A stretch of 64,000 nucleotides of DNA from Luteibaculum sp964627445 (GTDB taxonomy: Bacteria > Bacteroidota > Bacteroidia > Flavobacteriales_D > Luteibaculaceae): the NCBI GenBank assembly GCA_964627445.1, contig CAZVJF010000004.1, forward strand, positions 1-64,000. Direction: 5' to 3'. The number at the start of each line of letters is the position of its first letter. The first letter of the stretch is position 1. The notes beneath the pieces were generated by a model. That model had not been told where the DNA came from. It saw nothing but the letters and a program-made list of their open reading frames with translations, and searched no databases. This document shows, piece by piece, positions 60,484 to 64,000 of the stretch. The translations under genes and the position numbers were made by a program.

Positions 60484-61524
60484 CTATGTTTTAATCTCAA
60501 AATGTTTCAGCTGTTCAAAGATACTAAGCATTAGCTTGGGTTTGGGCAAATCCTCCCACTGCTTTTCGCTTACTTTTAAACAAGTAGCCCCCTCGAGCAG
60601 CGAGGGTTCTCCCAACCAAATACTCGCATATATGTGCTGGTGGGATAACTTATGCGGTCTCAACCGAAATGCAAAGGAAACTTTTCCCTCCCATTCCGAA
60701 GGCACCCTCTCCGAAGCTAACTCAGCACTGCTTTCCAGCAAAGGCAATTGATACATCTGACTCCAAATATCCCTGGTATCCTTTCTTTGTTGCACATAAA
60801 ACCCATCCGCATCCGAAATAAGCAGATAATTAAAATAGCGTTTGCGCACCTGCTTGGGCTTTTTCTTCTTCGGACGTAGGCTTGCCTTACCGTCAACAAC
60901 GGACTGGCAGCTAGACTGGATGGGACACCCCCCGCAGCGTGGAGATTTTGGGGTACAGACCAGGCTCCCCAGTTCCATCAGCGCTTGATTAAAATTTCCT
61001 GGTTCCGAGCTGCTAATCCAACTATTGGCCACCCTGTTTATTTCCTTTTGCACTGCACTTTGCTGCACCACGTCATCAATACCTTGATGCCTTGTTACCA
61101 CCCTAATTACATTGCCGTCTACCACAGCCACCGCCTCGTTAAAAGCTATAGAAGCTATGGCTGCTGCTGTATATGCACCTATTCCAGGTAGCTTCTTCAG
61201 CTCCTGAAAAGAATCTGGAAAGAAACCGCCATAGCTTTCTACTACCGTTTTTGCACAGCGATGCAAGTTGCGCGCCCTACTGTAATAGCCCAAACCTTGC
61301 CACAACCGTAGCACTTCTTCTTCGGGCGCCGCTGCCAGATCGTGCACGGTTGGATATTGCGATATAAAACGTTGGAAATACGGCATTCCCTGTTGTACCC
61401 TCGTCTGCTGAAGAATAACCTCGGATAGCCAAATGGAGTATGGATTTTTGTTTGCACGCCAAGGCAAATCTCTTTTTTGCGCTTCGTACCATTTTAAAAG
61501 CCGTTGTGCGAGGCCCTGTGCCAT
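60484..61524 (-). CDS. mutY: A/G-specific adenine DNA glycosylase MutY
   Basis: This 346-residue enzyme excises adenine paired with 8-oxoguanine. It has a helix-hairpin-helix with LPGIGAYTAAAIASIAF, and the catalytic Asp is in NEAVAVVDGNVIRV. A 4Fe-4S motif C-x6-C-x2-C-x5-C is complete (CTPKSPRCGGCPIQSSC). A C-terminal NUDIX-like 8-oxoG recognition domain follows (YFNYLLISDADGFYVQQRKD). First gene of the mutY-ssb-gldE-gldD unit and divergent from the HU gene. Confidence 0.97.
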   Translation of the reverse strand: MAQGLAQRLLKWYEAQKRDLPWRANKNPYSIWLSEVILQQTRVQQGMPYFQRFISQYPTVHDLAAAPEEEVLRLWQGLGYYSRARNLHRCAKTVVESYGGFFPDSFQELKKLPGIGAYTAAAIASIAFNEAVAVVDGNVIRVVTRHQGIDDVVQQSAVQKEINRVANSWISSSEPGNFNQALMELGSLVCTPKSPRCGGCPIQSSCQSVVDGKASLRPKKKKPKQVRKRYFNYLLISDADGFYVQQRKDTRDIWSQMYQLPLLESSAELASERVPSEWEGKVSFAFRLRPHKLSHQHIYASIWLGEPSLLEGATCLKVSEKQWEDLPKPKLMLSIFEQLKHFEIKT

Positions 61525-61586
61525 ATTTTTTGAGCTATCGGGTTATTTTTATTGTTCTGATTTAAAGCCGCTTAAGGTAAAAAGCG

Positions 61587-61594
61587 TATCTTCG
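61587..61594 (+). promoter_or_regulatory. Predicted -7 promoter element of the HU gene
   Basis: TATCTTCG is one mismatch from TAnnTTTG and lies 47 bp before the ATG at 61642 in the mutY-HU divergent region. Confidence 0.4.
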
Positions 61595-61641
61595 CACCCC
61601 AAAATTAAAAAAGGTAGGGTTTGGAGTCGGAGAGAAAAAGT

Positions 61642-61929
61642 ATGACCAAAGCAGATTTGGTATCTGAGATAGCAGACCAAACTGGAATTGAAAAAATTGT
61701 CGTTCAAACAGCCATAGAGGCTTTTATGAACAGCGTAAAAGGATCTTTGGAAGACGGCAAGAATGTGTATTTAAGAGGATTTGGTTCGTTTATTGTTAAA
61801 AAAAGAGCGCAAAAAACAGGAAGAAATATAGCCAAGAATACGGCTATTATTATCCCAGAGCACTTTGTTCCCTCCTTTAAGCCGGCAAAAACTTTTGTAG
61901 ATGCCGTTAAGGAGAAGGTAAAATCATGA
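61642..61929 (+). CDS. HU/IHF family DNA-binding protein
   Basis: From the ATG at 61642 the product has 95 residues, with the HU fold: MTKADLVSEIADQTGIEKI at the N-terminus and the DNA-binding arm RGFGSFIVKKRAQKTGRNIAKN (a GFGxF plus TGRN pattern). A TTG 21 bp upstream is less likely. It bends and compacts DNA. The stop overlaps the next start (ATGA, 61926-61929), indicating coupling to the TPR protein gene. The same order before the RNase gene is familiar in related genomes. Confidence 0.95.
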   Translation: MTKADLVSEIADQTGIEKIVVQTAIEAFMNSVKGSLEDGKNVYLRGFGSFIVKKRAQKTGRNIAKNTAIIIPEHFVPSFKPAKTFVDAVKEKVKS

Positions 61930-62405
61930 ACGCAACCGTAACCAAAATAGGGCTCCTACTCGTTTTTGGAGCATTGGGGGTTTTAATTTTCCTTTTGCCA
62001 ACCAAACCTGGAGTTAGCAACACCACACCTGAAATCAGCACGGAAAACAAGGTAAAAGAAGCTATTGCTTTAGTGCAGTTTGGGGGACAGCCCATGCAGG
62101 GAATCCAATTGTTGCGTGAAGTATTGCAGGAGGATCCTAACCAAAAAGATGCGATATACCACTTAGGCGTTTTCTCGGTTCAGTCGCAGCAATGGGGCAA
62201 AGGTTTAAACCGCTTTAACCACCTGAAGGAATTGGGTGCCTTTAAAGAATTTGAAGACGCCTATTATTACCATGCATTATGCTACGCTAACGTAGACAGC
62301 TTGGAGCAAGCCAACATCATTTTAGATGAGGCTTTATTAACCGTGCAAGACACGGCTTTACAAGAAACTTTACAACAGTTTAAAAATACAATTACTAATC
62401 TTTAA
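61926..62405 (+). CDS. Membrane-anchored TPR protein
   Basis: This 159-residue protein has one N-terminal membrane segment (IGLLLVFGALGVLIFLLPT) and then two to three tetratricopeptide-like repeats (GIQLLREVLQEDPNQKDAIY, AYYYHALCYANVDSLEQA). It is predicted to be periplasmic and anchored in the inner membrane. It overlaps HU by 4 bp and precedes the 30-residue ribosomal-type protein by 12 bp. No specific function is known, but the placement with HU and RNase E/G is a stable association. Confidence 0.82.
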   Translation: MNATVTKIGLLLVFGALGVLIFLLPTKPGVSNTTPEISTENKVKEAIALVQFGGQPMQGIQLLREVLQEDPNQKDAIYHLGVFSVQSQQWGKGLNRFNHLKELGAFKEFEDAYYYHALCYANVDSLEQANIILDEALLTVQDTALQETLQQFKNTITNL

Positions 62406-62417
62406 AACTTAAGCATT

Positions 62418-62510
62418 ATGCCAAGCGGAAAGAAGAGAAAGAGACACAAGATGGCAACTCACAAGCGTAAGAAAAGACTTCGCAAAAACCGTCACAAGAA
62501 GAAGAAATAA
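62418..62510 (+). CDS. 30-residue AURKAIP1/COX24-domain ribosomal protein (bS22-like)
   Basis: ATG at 62418 opens a 30-codon frame ending TAA at 62508-62510. The product is almost entirely Lys, Arg and His (MPSGKKRKRHKMATHKRKKR, then LRKNRHKKKK). It matches the short AURKAIP1/COX24 family, the bacterial counterpart of mitochondrial mS38, which binds the decoding region of the small subunit in some bacteria. It is too short for routine gene finding. Located between the TPR protein and rng; a hairpin follows at 62540-62567. Confidence 0.85.
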   Translation: MPSGKKRKRHKMATHKRKKRLRKNRHKKKK

Positions 62511-62539
62511 CCCTTGAGGTTTTCTTTGTTTTACTTATA

Positions 62540-62567
62540 GTAGCCGGGCATTCTATGTGCCGGCTAC
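62540..62567 (+). terminator. Hairpin between the COX24-like gene and the RNase gene
   Basis: GTAGCCGG pairs with CCGGCTAC across 12 nt, and a weak T-run (CCTGTTTT) follows. It may be a partial terminator or an mRNA-processing site, since the RNase E/G gene begins 28 bp later. Confidence 0.55.
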
Positions 62568-62594
62568 GCCTGTTTTAACTTAAACACAAACATT

Positions 62595-64000
62595 GTGACT
62601 TACGATCTTGTCATTGATTCGGGTCACGGTGAAGTTGAAATTGCGCTTTTAAAAGATCAGGTCCTTACTGAGCTACACAGCGAAAAAGGCACGGAAAAAT
62701 TTACCGTTGGCGACATTTACTTAGGTCGCGTAAAAAAGGTAGTTCCCAGCCTTAATGCTGCATTTGTAGAGGTGGGATATAAAAAAGATGCTTTCCTGCA
62801 CTACCTAGATCTGGGACAAAAATTCCGTTCCCTCAATTCCTATACCCAAAAAGCGCATAAGGGGAAATTAAACACCCACTTGCTAGACAACTTTACCGAA
62901 GAAGAACCGATAGAAAAAGAAGGGAAAATTACCGATGTAGTTTCCTCTGGAGATAACATCTTGGTGCAAATTGCCAAAGAGCCCATCTCCAACAAAGGCC
63001 CAAGACTAAGCTGTGAAGTAACCCTGGCAGGTCGCTTCATTGTTTTGGTACCCTTTTCCAACAAAATATCCATTAGCCAAAAAATAAAGGATAGCGATGA
63101 GCGCGATAGGCTAAGGCGCCTCATGCAGAGCATTAAGCCCGACAACTTTGGCGTTATCATTAGAACCGTAGCGCAAAAGAAAAAAGTAGCGGAATTAGAT
63201 GCCGACTTACGCGACCTGGTAGATCGCTGGAAGAAGACTTTTGAAAATCTTAAAGGAGTAAAAGCACCCACCCGCGTGCTGGGCGAAATCAACAAAACTT
63301 CGGCCATACTCCGCGATTTACTCAACGCCAACTTCAACAGCATACAGGTAAACGACCCCACGCTGTTTGAAGATATCAAGGGCTACATCCAACGCAAAGC
63401 CCCAGAAAAAGAGCGCATTGTAAAGCACTACCGTGGCAACTTGCCCATTTTTGAGCAGTTTGGAGTGCACAAGCAGATAAAAGCGGCTTTTGGAAAAAAG
63501 ATTATGCTGAAAAGTGGGGCTTACCTCATTATTGAGCATACCGAAGCCATGCACGTAATTGACGTAAACAGTGGTAACCGAAACTCCTCGGAAAACCAGG
63601 AGCAAAATGCCCTGGAAACCAACATGGAAACGGCCGAGGAAATTGCCCGTGTGATCCGTTTGCGTGATATGGGCGGCATTATTTGCGTGGATTTTATCGA
63701 CATGCAAGACCCTGCGCACCAAAAGAAGCTTTTTGAAAAGCTGATAGAGGTAATGCGCGGTGATAAGGCCAAACACCACATCCTTCCTCCCAGTAAATTT
63801 GGTGTAGTAGAAATTACACGCCAACGGGTACGCCCAGAGATCGAGATTAACACCTCAGAATCTTGCCCTGTATGTAAAGGAACGGGCGAAATACAGCCTT
63901 CGGTGCTGCTAAGTGAGGAAATTGAAACGCAAATGAATTATTTGCTTTCAGAGTACAAGCCCAAGCAGCTCAGGCTACGTGTGCATCCTTACATTGAGGC
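62595..64000 (+). CDS. rng: Ribonuclease E/G family protein (partial, runs off the window)
   Basis: GTG at 62595 opens a frame of 468 codons that is still open at the window end. The S1-type RNA-binding domain spans roughly 35-130 (YLGRVKKVVPSLNAAFVEVG). The RNase E/G catalytic core follows, with the first metal-ligand Asp in HVIDVNSGN and the second in IICVDFIDM, then the zinc-link CPVCKGTG. The 30-residue insertion after the S1 start (LDLGQKFRSLNSYTQ) is typical of Bacteroidota. It processes rRNA and degrades mRNA. It is preceded by the COX24-like gene. Confidence 0.93.
   Translation, partial: MTYDLVIDSGHGEVEIALLKDQVLTELHSEKGTEKFTVGDIYLGRVKKVVPSLNAAFVEVGYKKDAFLHYLDLGQKFRSLNSYTQKAHKGKLNTHLLDNFTEEEPIEKEGKITDVVSSGDNILVQIAKEPISNKGPRLSCEVTLAGRFIVLVPFSNKISISQKIKDSDERDRLRRLMQSIKPDNFGVIIRTVAQKKKVAELDADLRDLVDRWKKTFENLKGVKAPTRVLGEINKTSAILRDLLNANFNSIQVNDPTLFEDIKGYIQRKAPEKERIVKHYRGNLPIFEQFGVHKQIKAAFGKKIMLKSGAYLIIEHTEAMHVIDVNSGNRNSSENQEQNALETNMETAEEIARVIRLRDMGGIICVDFIDMQDPAHQKKLFEKLIEVMRGDKAKHHILPPSKFGVVEITRQRVRPEIEINTSESCPVCKGTGEIQPSVLLSEEIETQMNYLLSEYKPKQLRLRVHPYIE

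Noticed and set aside
61433..61645. 70-codon plus-strand frame running through the mutY start into the HU region
   Set aside because: It lies mostly antisense to mutY, and its end overlaps the HU start in another frame; no family features.
1..64000. rRNA, tRNA, tmRNA genes, insertion sequences or prophage
   Set aside because: No sequence resembling these was recognised by eye; a tRNAscan/Infernal and IS search would be needed to exclude short RNAs fully.

Overview
The window reads as chromosomal housekeeping DNA from a member of the Bacteroidota, most likely a marine-type Flavobacteriales lineage (Cryomorphaceae/Schleiferiaceae-like; this rank is a guess). Support comes from several signs. 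Secreted proteins end in type IX secretion (T9SS) type A sorting domains. The block mutY-ssb-gldE-gldD is present. Other typical genes are a DUF5686/CarboxypepD_reg outer-membrane protein, an S46 dipeptidyl-peptidase and DUF4286. Several genes are preceded by the Bacteroidota promoter element TAnnTTTG, and Shine-Dalgarno sequences are largely absent. Genes are tightly packed: no gene-free stretch exceeds about 235 bp, and several gene ends overlap. I found no rRNA, tRNA, CRISPR array, transposase, integrase, phage gene or recognisable defence island.

Layout. 1-182: a 7-bp tandem repeat. 183-1095: pssA and purS. 1070-6602 (minus strand): an envelope operon read kdsD, tatC, DUF5686 protein, lptB, small exported protein. 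6716-8905: recQ. 8971-13832 (minus): M20 amidohydrolase, half-size TSUP permease, and a 1099-residue outer-membrane protein combining a degenerate peptidase-like domain, a TolB-like propeller and an Omp85-like barrel. 13905-20864: MBL hydrolase, the kynurenine pair kynU-kmo with an outer-membrane protein, hemL, a UbiA-like protein and an exported protein. 20950-23817: gcvP. 24038-28494: two tandem paralogous T9SS-secreted proteins whose 3' ends and terminators are nearly identical. 28596-30094: mlaF-mlaE. 30150-32392: a 44-residue lipoprotein, an SprT-like protein, mannose-1-phosphate guanylyltransferase and truncated haemoglobin. 32427-36656: TonB-C-like exported protein, DPP7-type peptidase and a T9SS protein. 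36661-44948: mfd, fbp, a GNAT acetyltransferase, aspartate kinase, a glycosyltransferase and a 2-hydroxyacid dehydrogenase. 45079-52286: response regulator, mgtE, ksgA, DUF4286, TPR protein, lipoprotein, serS, rpmA and rplU. 52335-58140: EamA transporter, HMA lipoprotein, ctaA, lipoprotein, MFS transporter and a THUMP-like methyltransferase. 58118-61524 (minus): mutY-ssb-gldE-gldD. 61642-64000: HU, a TPR protein, a 30-residue COX24/bS22-like ribosomal protein and the start of an RNase E/G gene that runs off the window.

Functional themes are envelope biogenesis (LPS precursor and export, phospholipid synthesis and trafficking, Tat export, T9SS/gliding), DNA repair and replication (RecQ, Mfd, MutY, SSB), translation (SerS, L21, L27, KsgA, COX24-like), and central or amino-acid metabolism (GcvP, Fbp, aspartate kinase, kynurenine pathway, HemL, haem A synthase). 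I did not find a clearly new multigene system. The observations most worth following are the tripartite outer-membrane protein, the homogenised tails of the two T9SS paralogs, the face-to-face fbp/GNAT promoters, the DUF5686 gene with no ordinary start codon, and the small lipoprotein overlapping the SprT gene.
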